Assembly: GCF_030272615.1 (NCBI RefSeq)
Contig: NC_081409.1
Location: forward strand, 912,236,340 to 912,300,339
Direction: 5' to 3'
Length of the DNA stretch: 64,000 nucleotides
Source of the DNA: Cryptomeria japonica
Taxonomy: Eukaryota; Streptophyta; Pinopsida; Cupressales; Cupressaceae
A program made the position numbers and the translations under genes. The notes below the pieces were generated by a model. That model did not search any database and was not told the DNA's origin. It saw only the letters and a program-made list of their open reading frames with translations. Of this stretch, positions 1 through 12,800 are shown one piece after another (position 1 is the first letter of the stretch; each line of letters opens with the position of its first letter).

Positions 1-2159
1 ATCTCTGATCATCTTGGACATCTTGGTGGCCTTCTTCTTCTCTGTTACTTCCTGAGAAGTTCCTACAAGGCTCTCTAAGTCAATTAAATTATCTTCATCC
101 TCAATCACAATCACCCTTGTCAGTCTCTCCTTCAACCAATCTGGAATGGCAGATCTCGTCTCTCTAACTTGTATTTCTTTAGGCAATGGTTCGTCTTCTC
201 GGAGAGGAGATGTCACTTCATCATCATTCTTGTCTTCATGTAGCTCATTGACTTGGGGAGATCGACTTGACGAATGCTAAGGTGCCCTCCCCTTTTCAGG
301 TTTATCATTCTGTACTATTGACTCCATAGATTCATCAACCTCAGGCATCGTCATCTCTTGTCCTTCAACTTGACTTCTCCTTTTCTCATGTCGAGATGAT
401 GTACCTGATGAGAGATCTCGATTGGCCTCTTGCTTCTTCTTGGAGGGTTCCCTTTTCTCGGGTCTTTCTTTCCTCTTCGCGCCTCTAGGATGAGAATTGT
501 CTTCACTTGCGCTTGCTCCTCCTTCTTCTGGTCTTTCCTCCAAAGTAAAAGTCATTGGTACGTTCTGTTCTCTTAACTTTTGATGTTGTACATCCACCCA
601 TCTGCGAGTACATGACAAAACTGGAGCCATCAAAGCTCTCAAGTCTGAAATCTTAGGCTCGTTCCAATCTATCTTCACTGCCTTGTCCTCTCTGTCATAG
701 GATGAGTGGAGATGTCTGCCACTGTCCTGAGCTTGATCGGCCACTCTGTAGACTTTGCATTTCCTAATGAAATCTAAAGGTAATCTGGAATGCATCTTTC
801 TTTTCACTTCTAAATCACTTGAGAGATTCATCCAAAAGTCTTCTACCTGAAATTCATGCTTGTACTTCCTACCATATGTCTCTTCTATATACCCATAAGG
901 ATCAAAATTCTCCCTTAAGGCAAAGAATGTGAATGAATATGAGGCCAACTCCCTCTCTGCATCATCCAAGGCTAGAGCATTAGGACATACCTCAACTGAA
1001 TTCCCCAATATGATGGGCACGGGAATTCCATTTCTATGCCTGTGTCTGAATGCCTTCGCATAGTCTGCCAACTGCCTAGTCACCTCGAGTAGCACTATCC
1101 TGTCTGTCGGATACCTCGGCAACATGTAGGGAGGTGAAGGACACCCATGAACTCTGATATATGTAAACTTTGGAAACTGGATGAACCAAGCACCATACCT
1201 CTTTACAAGCCCTTGTGCATCCGGAGATAGTCGATTGTGAATCCCGCCTTGCAATATCCTAGTGATGTTCATCGTGAAGGTATCATTGACTAACTTGTAG
1301 TTACTTCCAGGTGGATGATGCAAATGAACATAAGAGTCACAAACTCTCACTTCTCCGGGTCCTTTTCCGATCACTCCTTTGTGAGGTAGTCCTGCATATT
1401 CGAAACTCCTGATCAAGGCATATATGACGTATGAGCTCATGTGAAATGACTTGGTAGGCTTTAGTCTTCTCAACTGCACGTCGAGGCAATGGCTAATAAT
1501 TCTAGCCCAATGAATCGTTCCTTTTCCTTGAACTATCACTTGGATGAAGTAGAACATCCACTTTTCAAAATAGAAGGCTTGAGGAGCCCCTGTAACTCGA
1601 TTGAGCAAAGTTATCAAATCTCTGTATTCCTCCTGGAAGTCGATCCTATGTGGTGTATTGGGAATCTTGCTCAGGCGTGGACGACTTTTGAGTAACCAAT
1701 TCTTATTGATGATGCTCAAGCAAGTGTCTGGATCATCTTCATACATCGACCTGGCTCCTTCTAGGCTTTTGTAAATCATATCTTTATGTTCTGGAAGATG
1801 GAGAGCTTCACTTATAGCCTCCTCTGAAAGGTATGCCAAAGTGTTCCCTTCCTTGGATACGATCGATCTTGATTGTGGGTCATAATGGCGAGCACACTCG
1901 ATCATCAGCTCATGGCACTGGACTGCTAGAGGGAAACCGGCCGCCTTGATGATGCCACTTTCAATTATTCTCTTTGCGACAAGTGATGGCTTGCCAATGT
2001 AAGGGACCTCTCGAAACTTCTTCACACTGAAGTTCCCCAAGTTGGTATCTCCAATGTTGCTCCACTTGACACGATCTTGGTCTCCAATTCTTCATTCCTC
2101 TGATCTTCCTTCATGAGAGCTGGACGACTAGTAGATGCTCCTGCCTTTGGAGTCGCCAT
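1..2159 (-). pseudogene. Family B ORF, copy 1 (unrecognised retroelement-linked protein)
   Basis: The ORF starts at the ATG ending at 2159. A 1-bp deletion near 2066, judged against copy 2, breaks the frame, and a long open frame then runs from 2040 to 277. There an in-frame TAG sits where copy 2 has CAG (context P-[stop]-HSSS versus PQHSSS), and the frame continues to base 1. The visible protein has an alpha/beta-rich region of about 450 residues with the signature YGAWFIQFPKFTYIR, then a lysine/glutamate-rich charged tail with basic patches (KRKERPEK, SKKKQE). I do not recognise the function. Its layout recalls uncharacterised plant transposon-associated proteins encoded ahead of gag in some LTR elements. 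Copies 2 (9881-13069) and 3 (28909-31397) are homologous. Confidence 0.75.
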
Positions 2160-2631
2160 CTTGACACCTACACAACATTTCATAATGAGTAACATATTTT
2201 GAAGCGAGTAGCAATGAAGATTAAGAAAGAAGACAAAAGATATTAATTAGGAAACTTCATGATAAATCTTGAGTTATCATTTCCTAATTAACTATGCAAT
2301 TTTCAAAAACTTAAAGTTCAAAATTCAAAATTTCAACATGGGGACTAGGATGATCTCACCATACCTCCACTTGAGAATTAATTCTAAAAAATGATGCAAA
2401 AATAAGGTTAATTTTGGCTAGGCAAAATGTAGATCGAAGTCCTCCTTTAGCAAAATGCGCCTCCTTTAGTCTTCACAAGCATCAACTCCACCACCTCTAG
2501 TCTTCAATACTTAAGACAAATTTGCTCCAAATAGACCAGATTTCGCACTTCCTTCTTGCTCCTCAAATCGCACTTGAAGTAATGGATGAATGATTGATTA
2601 AAATTGCTCACAACACCCCTATTATATAGGG

Positions 2632-2639
2632 CGTTCACC
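2632..2639 (-). promoter_or_regulatory. TATA box of family B LTR, copy 1
   Basis: On the minus strand the sequence reads CTATATAAT, just after GAACGCC. Copy 2 has CCTATAAAG in the equivalent place (13571-13579), preceded by GAGCG. In both copies the TATA lies about 470-510 bp upstream of the ORF start and downstream of the hairpin array, so the array belongs to U3. Confidence 0.5.
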
Positions 2640-2974
2640 ACTTCACCTCCCCATAGGCCGACTTGGCAAAATAGGCCAAAAAATAAATAAATTTGCAAAA
2701 AAAGAGAGGCCGACCTAATAAAATAAATAAAAATAAGCCTCTAAGCGCTCCATTTTAATTTTAATTTCACAAAAAATTAATTTTAAATGCCTTAATAATA
2801 AAAAATTCGATTTTTTGAGGCTCAAAATTAATTTATTAAACACCATGCGCCTTTATTAAATGCCAATTTAATTAATTTTTTCAAATATTTTGAAGTTGGC
2901 AATTTTGGCATTTCATGCGATTTGGAGGATATTAACATTGAAATAAAGTAAAAAATAATGAATGCCAAAGACTT

Positions 2975-4179
2975 CGCTCTGGTCCCTTGGAGAGGGACAA
3001 GAGCGCTTTTCTCAATCTAGGCCTTGCATTCCTCATTTTTAATTGCCAACACTTCATCTAGGCATCAAAAATGGCATTTTTGATTGGAGTCTTGAGTTTA
3101 ATTTACTTGATCTTTAGAAGGAACGTGCCTTAGGGCATTTTCGCCCTGGACCCTGGGTGAGGGATAGAAGCGCCTTTTCACTTTTGTCCTCAATCCTTCA
3201 TCTTTCATTTGTTGATTCTCCTTGTGGAGTAAGCAATGATCTCTTTCACTTGTTCCATGCATGCTTAACTTGTTTTTTGCAAGGCAAAATTGATTTTCCA
3301 AAGATTTTCGCCCTGGTCCCTTGGAGAGGGATAGGAGCGTTTTTGCAATTTCAAGCTTATCCGTCCTTTGCTAGCTTTCCAAATTATCTTCAATGGGCTA
3401 ATCATGACTTCTTCCATTCATTTCAATCACAAACTTGCCTTGGCTTTGCAAGAAATTTACACTTTTTGGAAAATCGCTCTGGACCCTTGGAGAGGGACAG
3501 GAGCGCCTTTTTACTTCATGGAATATTTCCTTGTCTTTCAACCCTCAATCGCGTCTAAGGCATAAAACATCATTCGTCCTTCCCATCCAAGTCAAGTTTT
3601 GCCATAAAATCTCAAACAAAGAGGAGAAACTTGAAAAAACGCCATGGTCCTTCAGTGAGGGACAGGAGCGCCTATTGTCACTTGGGTTGATTTACTCCTT
3701 TGTAGACCACTTAAATTATATTCAATGGACAAAACATGCCTCCCTTGACCTCTTCAAATCGTAAAATCACTTTAATCTTGCAAAAATAGTGCAAATTTGA
3801 AATTCAAGCTCCGGTCCTTCAGTGAGGGACAGGAGCGCTTTTTCACTTTATCCTTAAAAATTCATTATTTTCATGCCTTCAAAATCTTCAGAAACACCAA
3901 GTCACGTCCAATTCTCTTTCCTGCAGACCCTGCACAAAACAAAATAGAAAAGTCAGTGACAAATATACATAAAATAACATTTTCGCCCTGGTCCCTTGGA
4001 GAGGGACAAGAGCGCTTTTGTCCTTTCTGGCTAATCCATTCAAAATTTAAGTCTCCAAACATTTCACAAGGCAGAGTTAGGTCATTTTCAAGGCCAGGAA
4101 TCAGTTAGCAAGCCTCTCAAAACAAGAAATTGTACATAGAATAAATTTCGCCCTGGGCCTCCAGTGAAGGACAGGAGCG
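2975..4179 (-). repeat. Eight evenly spaced 31-nt hairpins in the family B U3
   Basis: Hairpins start at about 2975, 3142, 3309, 3475, 3640, 3807, 3984 and 4149, giving steps of 165-177 bp (mostly 165-167). The best unit (2975-3005) has outer arms CGCTCT and AGAGCG, a G/A mismatch, inner arms GTCCCT and AGGGAC, and a 5-nt loop. Most units are followed on the plus strand by a T-run. The sequence between hairpins is far less conserved than the hairpins. The array lies upstream of the LTR TATA box. Confidence 0.85.
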
Positions 4180-4576
4180 AAATCTCTGTTTCAGGCATCA
4201 TCTTGCCTCCAAAATTTGATCAAAATTTACCTAGGCAAGAATACACAATTCCATCTTCAAAATGCTAACACTTAGACAAAATATGAATTTTCCCTCAAAA
4301 AACCCTGACTAGACCTAACCTGAGACCTATTTGACCTTCCTGACAGGCTTACCTTACTTTGACAATCTCAATCCTCGGGAGGACGCTTAATAACTTTCAA
4401 ATTTTGACTGGACTCAGCTTGAATAATATCCAAAAGAAACCCCTAAGGTTTAGCCCTAGCCCAGACAGACCACTCACTCACTCAAAACCCTAAAAGCAGA
4501 GAGGAGAACAGGCAAAACAAAAGCGAAAAGAGGGGGTCCCCATTTTAATGGGGCGATGTGTGAAATGGTCACAACA

Positions 4577-5118
4577 CAACCTCACAAGCTAAATTTTTCT
4601 TTGCAATTTAACTGACTCATACTTTGTGGATCATCCAGCTATTCCCTAGCAAGCTTTCAAGTTCAAGACAATATATTTAGAGTTCCATTAGCTTGTATCA
4701 AGTTATTGTGGGGTTGTAAAGGTGGGATGCCTGATCTGTAGGTTAAAGTATTTTTCTTCCATTTAGAGGGAGGATTGGGAACAGAAGATGGTCTCCATCG
4801 AAAGGTTGACTTGCCCCAAACGGAAATTTGGGTTTAAATGTTACAACTTACAACCCATGCTGCTTGGCATCATTAATAGAAAACACAAAAATTGAATATA
4901 CCGAAATACTTATAAATATCTAATAAGCCACTTTTTAGCCGCTAATAGGTAGACTAAAATATAGTGAGGGAAAGTGTAAATTATTAGTTGTTTAGATTGC
5001 TAATATAGGTAGAATGTTCCATGATCCATCTATTCAAAGCATGCATAAATGTTTATTTGTGTATTTGTTATGTGTTTGTGATATTTGTTATGGGGCTGCC
5101 AGCGTATATATAGCAGAC
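4577..5118. other. Gap between element B1 and copia-1; no gene seen
   Basis: AT-rich DNA with no convincing ORF. Its right end (CAGAC, 5114-5118) is the copia-1 target duplication. If the polymerase lambda gene model is right, this is intron 2 sequence. Confidence 0.5.
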
Positions 5119-5460
5119 TATTAGAGTTATCTTGTATTTGCTAATAATTATTTATTTAATTATTAGTCTATTATACTCTACGCTTAAGCTAAACTTAGGC
5201 ATTTAATAATATGGTAGGTATTCTAATTATTAAATACACTTTATCCCTTTAGGGTTTCTTTAGGGTTGCACATCTTTAGGGTTTCATATTCTCCTTTCAT
5301 AAGGATTGTATTGTAATTTTCTATTCTATTCCCTCTCTGAATGATAATCTTTTTCTTCAGAGCCATTATTGTTTTTTTGCCTCCAATCTTCTCTTGTGCC
5401 AGGTATTTTGCTTGCAAGTGCTCTTGGGATCTCAAAAGTTGTATTTTCTCAACTTCTTCA
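5119..5460 (+). repeat. 5' LTR of copia-1
   Basis: Matches 18351-18677 over its length. The expected terminal TG has become TA at 5119-5120, and the LTR ends ...CTTCA. Against the 3' LTR it has an extra ~9 bp near 5220 and a longer T-run near 5370. Confidence 0.93.
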
Positions 5461-5472
5461 TGGTATCAAAGC
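5461..5472 (+). promoter_or_regulatory. Primer-binding site (initiator tRNA-Met type) of copia-1
   Basis: TGGTATCAAAGC abuts the 5' LTR and differs by one base from the canonical TGGTATCAGAGC. The leader that follows (5473-5759) is rich in repeated GGGCGG and has no other recognisable content. Confidence 0.85.
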
Positions 5473-5759
5473 GGAGGTGACTGGGCGGAGGTGGCTCTCT
5501 AGTTGGGCGGCGGCAGAGCTCTGGGCGGCGGGTGGATTCCAGGAGGCGAGGAAACGGTTTGCGGTGGGCGGCTGGGCGGCAATGTAACCGTTTGCAGCGA
5601 GCAGCCGAGCGGTTTGGGGAGACCGCCAGTTGCTAGACCATCGCGGTGACGACTCGACCTAGGCAAGCCGTAAAACTACCTAAATAAAAAAAATTATTTT
5701 TTTTTAATTTTTGAAAAACGTGCCCTAGAAGGGCCAAAATCAAAAAAAAATCCCCAAAT

Positions 5760-5975
5760 TTGTCCAAATTTGATACTCTCTTTGGTATTATCAATGAGTT
5801 CAGAGCATTACAAATTGGGGCAAAGCTCTCTTCCTTGTTACCTGAGTCCTTTCCTCACATTGAGGACTTTCTGAACAAGTTTAAAACCACCAGATCTATC
5901 CTACACAGTTGTGGTAAAAATAAGACAGACACAGAGTGTATCTACCTGATTCTCTCTAAGCTTCGAGGTCGCTAT
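5760..5975 (+). pseudogene. Copia-1 gag, N-terminal fragment
   Basis: About 72 residues with the gag signature of plant Copia elements (UBN2-like), ending in ILHSCGKNKTDTECIYLILS. The frame is cut at about 5975, where the nested minus-strand Gypsy fragment begins. The C-terminal part with the zinc knuckle resumes only at 15087. Confidence 0.75.
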
Positions 5976-8674
5976 TAGACTTGCCTTTCTTTATTGCATC
6001 CTTCTTAGTAGCAACCCATTTTTCGGGAAGGATCTGGCTTGAAGTGAGGCTTTCTTTGACGGTGGGTTGCATTTTCTTAACATCGCCTCTTTTAAGTAAC
6101 ACTTTTCCTTCTAACATATCCTCCTTTTTGGCTGGAAAGGATACGGTCTGGACCATACATTCGTCTTCCTCCGACTGCTGCTTGTTATCAACTTCATCTT
6201 GAATTACATTGACGGTGGCTTGAGTATTGTTGGCCGCTTCTTCGGAAGTATTCTGACTATTTGGCCTCACTGCGCTTGAGTCATTCAGGCTATTGATCAT
6301 GGTGTCTTTAATTTCTGACACTTTTAACAACTCATAGAGCAGTAAGCTAATCTTAACCTTTTTGAGTTCTTCCAACGCCAACATAGCAAGTCTTTTTATT
6401 TCATCTCTTGGAGGAGGAGCATTCCTTTGTCTATACTCTTGTGTATCTTGCGGATAATCCAGAGTATTACTAGCCTTTGGATCTGGGGGAGTAGAGAAAT
6501 TGTTTGGAGGAATGGATGTTGTCAGAGGTTCCTGGTTTCTCTGATTTCTTTGGTATACTCTCGGACCTACGCCTCCTGAGGATTGGTGGAATACTTCTTT
6601 TATCCCTTCAACCAAGACACTACTATTCAAGGGCGGGAAATAATATTCTAAGTCTTCAATAGGTTCATTTCCTAAAGCAAGTGGGAACTGGGAACCAGGA
6701 GGTACCATCGGTCCATTAGCTAATTCTGGCAGAAATCTTCCATTTTGAGCCTGGTCATTCTCTCCTTTCGGTAAATGTTTGTAACTTTCCACAACCATGG
6801 CTTGGTCATACCGAGTGGTCGGGACCATTTCATATCCTGTTGTAGGAGGGTTTTCGGGTGCATCATTGCTACGCATCTCCTGCTGAAATATGTTAGCTGC
6901 AATCTTGAATTCAGGACACTGCAATTCAGAATGTTGATTTGTACTGTGGAGTCTACACCAGCTGGATAAGGCCGCCTCTGCTAGAAACACTTTACTGGCA
7001 GGATGATTTTCTTGATTATGTGAACTTGATGGGTTGTCTAGTGGCGTTACCACATTTCCATTATTAGGAGCCGTACTCCATGTTCTCCTTTGGAAGCCTT
7101 GATTGTTGTTTCTAAAACCTTGATTATTGTTTCCTTGAAAGTTCTGATTGTTCACTTGTTGTCCCTAATTAATTCTTTGCATACTTTGCAGTTGGTTATG
7201 TTGATTCCTTAAGTGGGTCACCTCAGTTGATAACTTCTTGACTTGTTCAATCAATTCTTTCATTTCATCCTTTTCTTCCTGTGTTCTTGAAGAGTTTGTT
7301 GCATTTTGCAGGTACATAGGTTGTGCTGGTGGGGCTTGTGAAAGTGCAACTCCAGAATGAAGCACCAACTGGTTCGATGGCTACACGCCAGGATATGTTG
7401 CTTGCGGAATTGGATTCATGACTGAGGTTTGATGTGCCAACGCCAGACTAACTGCTTGAATTTGGTTCGGTGCTGCAGTAGGTCCCAAATGAAGCAGCGG
7501 CCCAGTAATATTTTGCCCCATGTGCTTACTGACTTCAATAGCTTTTGCATATGCTGTGTTTAAATCATTTGAGATAGGATAGGCCCTCACAAACATGGCA
7601 GTGAGATAATCTAAGGCTCCATAATATATCTCCCTTGGGTCAGCAATGAGATATGGATGTCGCAACATCGTGTAAGCTCTATGGAACCTATTATTGAAAG
7701 AAGTGATAGGCTCATGTTCTCTCCTTCGAATCTCAACAAATTTCCTATATAACTCAGTCGGTGTGGTTGGAATGCCATGCTTTGCAATAAATGTATCTTT
7801 CATTGCATCCCATGTTCTGATTAACCCTGTTGATAGATGAATGAACCAGAAGTATGTTTCTTCTCCTAACGAATAGGGAAAAAGTCTACAAGCTACATCT
7901 CTATATTCAACTCGCCTGTTGTGAAGAAGGTCTTCGAACATTTTGATATGATCTTCTGTTGTACAATTGAAATCATTGGTGTTGAACTTAGGACATAAAC
8001 TCTCCAGATTCTTCGGCATATCATGATATACTGCAAATTCTAATGGTGATGGATTGTAGATCATCCACGTGGCGCCGTTGAGTGCATAAGCAGCAGCAGG
8101 AGGAGGAGGAGGAGCATTGTGAGCCATCGTGCTTCCTGAAGGTTGGAAACTTGGTTGAGAACCTGATGAACTGACCTGGCTTACTGGTTGAGAAATCGCC
8201 CGAATACTTGCCTGAATTGCTGCTTGTACTTGTTCTTGAAGAGATGGAGCTTGTAATAAGTCAAAAGTGCCTTCTAATCTCGATTCAGGTTCTTTTGAAG
8301 TATTTTCTCTCTTAGCCCGCTTCGATCTTGAAGTGACTGAAGTTCAGTCAGATTTTTTGTGCTTGGTGTAGACCTCAATATCCTTTGGTGCTTTTCAGGT
8401 GAGAAAGAACCAATACGATCCAACGTGAAGATCTTGTTTTTGAGGATTACTGCAGGTTCCTTTGGTTATGAAGTTCCCTGGCGGCAGCTCTTTGACATTC
8501 TTCAGCTCTGTCTACTTCTTGTTCCAAAATAATTCTAACTCTAGTATACTCAACTTCACTTCTCCTCAGGTTCCACGCCAGGTCATTCAGCCCAGAAATA
8601 ATATCTTCTTGAATGTTGCCTATCTCCAAATTGGGTTGTACTACCTCGTTTGATCCTCTATGTGGCAACACCAT
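5976..8674 (-). pseudogene. Gypsy gag polyprotein
   Basis: The main frame starts at the ATG at 8127 and stays in one frame to the junction, broken only by TAG at 7381-7383 and 7165-7167, both at likely glutamine positions. A retrotransposon gag core is visible (FWFIHLSTGLIRTWDAMKD, then FIAKHG), followed by a Q/N-rich stretch and a knuckle-like motif C-x2-H-x4-H-x4-C (CRLHSTNQHSELQC), with His in place of the usual second Cys. An upstream coiled-coil-like segment (8447-8674, starting MVLPHRG) is probably the true N-terminus, separated from the rest by frameshifts. Confidence 0.75.
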
Positions 8675-8802
8675 AGTGATACATGTTCATCTCAAATTTT
8701 GCTGAATTTCTTTTGAGGCAGGATTTTCTAGATAGTATTGTTCCTCTTGATGATCAAACTTTGTATAGAAAAGTAGGCTGGCCATCCTTCTAGCGCCAAT
8801 TT

Positions 8803-9880
8803 TGTTGATGTGTCTTTTGTACACGACCAAACACAGAATAAAATACCCAGAGGCATCTTATCCTCTCTTGAATAAAGTTCCTGAATGCTGAAGATATCGC
8901 AGAAGGATCAATCGGAGAAACTCCAAGGTTCTGTTATGTAGGTTCTCTACTCGTGGATAAGCACCAGTGGTCGTTATGTTTGTTGTTTTACAAGGGGCCT
9001 TATGTACTTTCTGGGAAAGCTTGTTCTTGCAACTACTCTTCAATGAGGAACTGAATTCTCCTAATACTAACTGATGTTTCAAAAAAAGGCAAAAGATAAG
9101 GGCTTTAAGGAGGCGATACTAAACTAATCCAAGAATGACTAAATGAGGACTGGTCTTAGCAAAACTCTACCAATTTCAGTATTGCCAAAAGATTACAACT
9201 CTACTGGAATTGGTGCGATCTTCTAAGGAGATTCAATGATTTTCAAATCATCCATGGGATAGATACTATCACTAAGATACATATCAATATCTCCAATGAT
9301 GATTGAACTCTTAAACAATCTTAATATCTCCAGTTGACCACACAAGGCGTGCTTACAATCAATAAGGAGCTAGTGGTTTGGACTATGACTTTTACCAAAG
9401 ATCAAACACAACATTTGTCCTTCAATCTAATTCTAAAACTTAAGTACTATCTCTACTAAGAGTGATTCAAGAAGATAAACAACCATGAAGATAGCCACAA
9501 GGATTGCAATAAAACCATAACTTCAATATTTCATTGATCTCATAGCAAAATAAAACAACAATTGTTCAACTTTCTCTCTTCACTACTTATTTCTCTGCAG
9601 CTAACAATCTTAATCTTATTTCTCTTTTCTCTGACTCTAACTCTCTAACTCTTTAAAATGAAATGAGTGAGGGCTTATATAGCACTCTCAAATACAATGA
9701 ACGGCCTGGATCAAAAGAAGATCAACGGCTGAGATTTTGACACCTAAACCCTAATTAGGGTTTGTTATAAAAAGGACCCCATTTAGATAAACATTATCAA
9801 TCCATAGCCAATAGAAAATGGCACAAATAATGAGGAAACATAGCCCAATGGGGATAAAGTTGCCACATCATTTTATAACA
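8803..9880 (-). repeat. LTR of the truncated Gypsy element
   Basis: On the plus strand it starts TGTTGATG and ends TTATAACA, and the primer-binding site lies just outside 8803. A minus-strand TATA box (CTATATAAG) lies near 9670-9680. Ends were chosen from the TG/CA termini and the change of content. The partner LTR is absent. A diverged relative lies at 24165-24985. Confidence 0.65.
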
Positions 9881-12800
9881 ACTTTTCATCTAGAATTTTG
9901 TTCCCTTTCCTATGCTCTTTTCTGGCATATTCAATGAATCTGGACGTAATCCCCTCAATCTCAACAATGGGAATCTCATGGAGGTTCTTCATTCGTTCTT
10001 CCAAGTGACGGACTTAATCAAAAGCTACGAGAAGGGTTGTCTCCCATCCAGGCTCTAGCTCTTTTGTTTTCTCAATCAAGAACATAGTAGCATACATCTG
10101 ATCTCGTTATTTTCTGTGACCATGTTCTCTTCCTTGTAAAAAATAATCTTGATCTTGTCTTCCAATTCTTGGACATCTACATCTGTCTCGATCTCTATCC
10201 TTCTGTCAAGGATTGTACAAAATACATCAAACACCTTGTCTTGAATAGGGTGGATGGTACCTTCAACTCGGCTGCATCTGGTATTGATGTCTTCGAAAAG
10301 AACTTCCTTCATTTGGAGTAAAGTTGACCATTGCAGAAGGCTATGGGTTCCTCCATCCATTATCTTTTCTTGTGCTAAAATATGTCTTAGCATCCTTCTT
10401 ATCACTTGCAAGACCGGGATGACAACTTCTCTAGTGTGAGTGAATGCATCCACAGTTATCAATAGACTATGAATGATTTTGAGGACTTGGATAGCCCAAT
10501 GGACTGTCTTCATCATTCTTGTTACAAATTCAATGGCTACCTTGTAAGATTCATCAATCCAAGAACTCATGAGTTGGGTTAAGTTCTTCATCTTCAGCCT
10601 CATTTATTGATTCGGGAGGAAGTGCATGCAAAGGTGATACTGCTGGATCCTGTCGCCTTAATGGTTGACTAAGGTGACTAAAATAATTCCTCCAAGCACT
10701 AACCTCCCTTTCTAGCCTTTTATTCGTTTCCATTTCATCTTTGAGTTTGTCATTAAGTGCTCTCACTAAATCTGTCGCTTCTTCCATGGCCTGCTCAGAG
10801 GTAAGTGGACCAAGATCAAATGTCTCTAAATCATATTCCTCTGCCAGAATCTCATCCTCATACTTGTCTACTACTGGTGTCGCTACCTGTATCTTCTTGG
10901 ATCCTGTATCATCTCTAATTACCTTTGACATCTTTGTAGCCTTCTTCTTTTCGATTTCTTCTTGGAAATTTCCTATGAGACTTTCCAAGTCGAATACTTG
11001 TTCTTCCTCTTCAACCACAACTACCCTTGTCAGCCTTTCTTTTAGCCAATCTGGAATGGAAGACTTTCTTTCCCTCACTTGTATTTCCTTAGGCAGAGGT
11101 CTATCGTCTCTGAAAGGAGATGTTGCTTCATCATCATTCTTTTCTTCTTGTCGTTCATTAGCACCAACCTGGAGAGATTGACTCGATGAATGCTGAGGCG
11201 TTTGTCCTTTACCTTGTTTATCATTCTGCACCATGGATTCCATAGACTCATCAATTTCATACACTATCTCCCTTTGATCTTCTCCTTGACTTATCTCTTT
11301 TTCATGTCTAGAAGACATACTTGGTGGACGATAAGGATTGACCTTTTGTTTCTTCTTGGAAGGTTCACTCTTCTCAGGTCCTTCCTTTCTCTTCGATCCC
11401 TTGGAATGAGAAGTATTCTCACTCACACTTGCTTCTCCTTCTTCTGTTCTTGTTTCTAGGGTGAATGTCATGGCTACATTCTGCTCCTTCAATTTTTGAT
11501 GTTGTACGTCCACCCATCTGCGAGTGCAAATTAAAACAGAGTCCATCAATACTCTTAGGTCTACAACTTTTGGCTCATTCCAATCTATCTTCACTTCTTT
11601 ATCCTCCTTCTCATAGGACGATTGGAGATATCTACCGCTGTCCTGGGCTTGATCGGCTACTCAATAAACTTTACATTTCCTGATAAGATCCAAGGGTAAT
11701 CTAGAATGCATCTTTCTTTTCACCTCCATATCATCCTAAACATTCATCCAAAAGTCCTCTACTTGAAACTAATGTTTGTATTTCTTCCCAACTGTCTCTT
11801 CCATATGACCATGAGGGTCGAAATTCTCCCTTGAGGCAAAGGATGTGAATGAATACAAAGATAATTCCTTCTCTGCATCTTCTGTGGCTTGAGAATTAGG
11901 ACACACTTCAATTGAATTTCCCAGTAAAATAGGTACAGGGATACCATTTCCATGCTTATGTCTTGATGCTTTAGCATAAGCTGTCAACTGTCTAGTCACC
12001 TCAAGTAATATTATTTTGTCCGTAGGATATCTTGGCAACATATAGGGAGGTGAAGGACACCCATGGACCCTGATGTAGGTGAATTTTGGAAATTGGATGA
12101 ACCATGCACCATGCTTCTTCATGAGCTCTTGTGCATCCGGAGACAATCGATGGTGAATCCCAATGTCTTGGTGATATACATCGTGAAGGTGTCATTGACT
12201 AGTTTGTAGCAATTCTTGGGTGGATGATGTAGTTGAACATAAGAATCACATGCTCTTATCTCTCCTGTCCCTCTCCCGACAACTCCTCTATAGGGTAACC
12301 CGACATACTCAAAACTTCTGACTAAGGAATATATAACATATGAACTCATGTGGAATGACTTAGTAGGGACTAGCCTCCTCAACTGCACGTCTAGGTTGTT
12401 GCTAATGATTCTAGCCCAATTGAGCATTCTTTTTCCTTGGACGATCACCTGAATAAAGAGGAACATCCACTTGTCGAAGAAGAAGGCTTGAGAGGCACCT
12501 ATAATCCGATTGAGCATGGTTATCAAGTCCCTGAATTCTTCTTGGAAATCAATTATGTGTGGCATATTAGGTATCTTGTTCAAGCAAGGCCTACTCTTGA
12601 GTAACCAATTCTTGTTGAGGAAGTTCAGACAGGTATCAAGATCATCTTCGTAGATAGACCTAGCTCCTTCCAAGCTCTTATAGATCATATCTCTCGGCTC
12701 CGGAAGATGAAAGGCTTCACTTATAGCTTCTTCTGAAAGATAGGCTAGGACAGTTCCATCCTTGGCTACGATCGTCCTTGAATGTGAATCATAGTGTCAG

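Larger units (their letters stand above)
1..4576 (-). mobile_element. LTR element, family B copy 1 (partial, runs off the window)
   Basis: The element reads on the minus strand. Its LTR begins at 4576 (minus-strand terminus TGTTGTGACC), followed by a long U3 with hairpin repeats, a TATA box near 2635, an untranslated leader, and a long ORF from 2159 to the window edge. The same terminus occurs at 15086 (copy 2) with the identical neighbouring text GATGTGTGAAATGGTCACAA. At 15086 it abuts Copia coding sequence exactly, which fixes it as a true element end. No reverse transcriptase or integrase is visible in any copy, so the family is non-autonomous or carries pol beyond the visible part. The superfamily is unknown. 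Confidence 0.7.
5976..9880 (-). mobile_element. Truncated Gypsy-type element: LTR plus gag
   Basis: Reading on the minus strand there is an LTR (9880 to 8803), a primer-binding site (TTGGCGC, near 8793-8799), a leader, and a gag gene running down to the junction with copia-1 at about 5976. Pol and the other LTR are missing. The LTR edge at 9880/9881 lies inside the family B copy 2 ORF, so this element inserted into B2. The left edge is a later deletion junction. Confidence 0.75.

Noticed and set aside
2975-4020. Hairpins followed by T-runs could be terminators.
   Set aside because: The T-runs lie on the strand opposite to the element's genes, several units lack them, and bacterial-type termination does not apply in a plant nucleus.
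2975-4179. Regular repeats could be a CRISPR array.
   Set aside because: The repeats are imperfect hairpins 166 bp apart in the U3 of a plant retroelement, with no short unique spacers and no cas genes.
5461-5472. A tRNA gene at the TGGTATCAAAGC site.
   Set aside because: It is only the primer-binding site complementary to a tRNA end. No tRNA fold is present.
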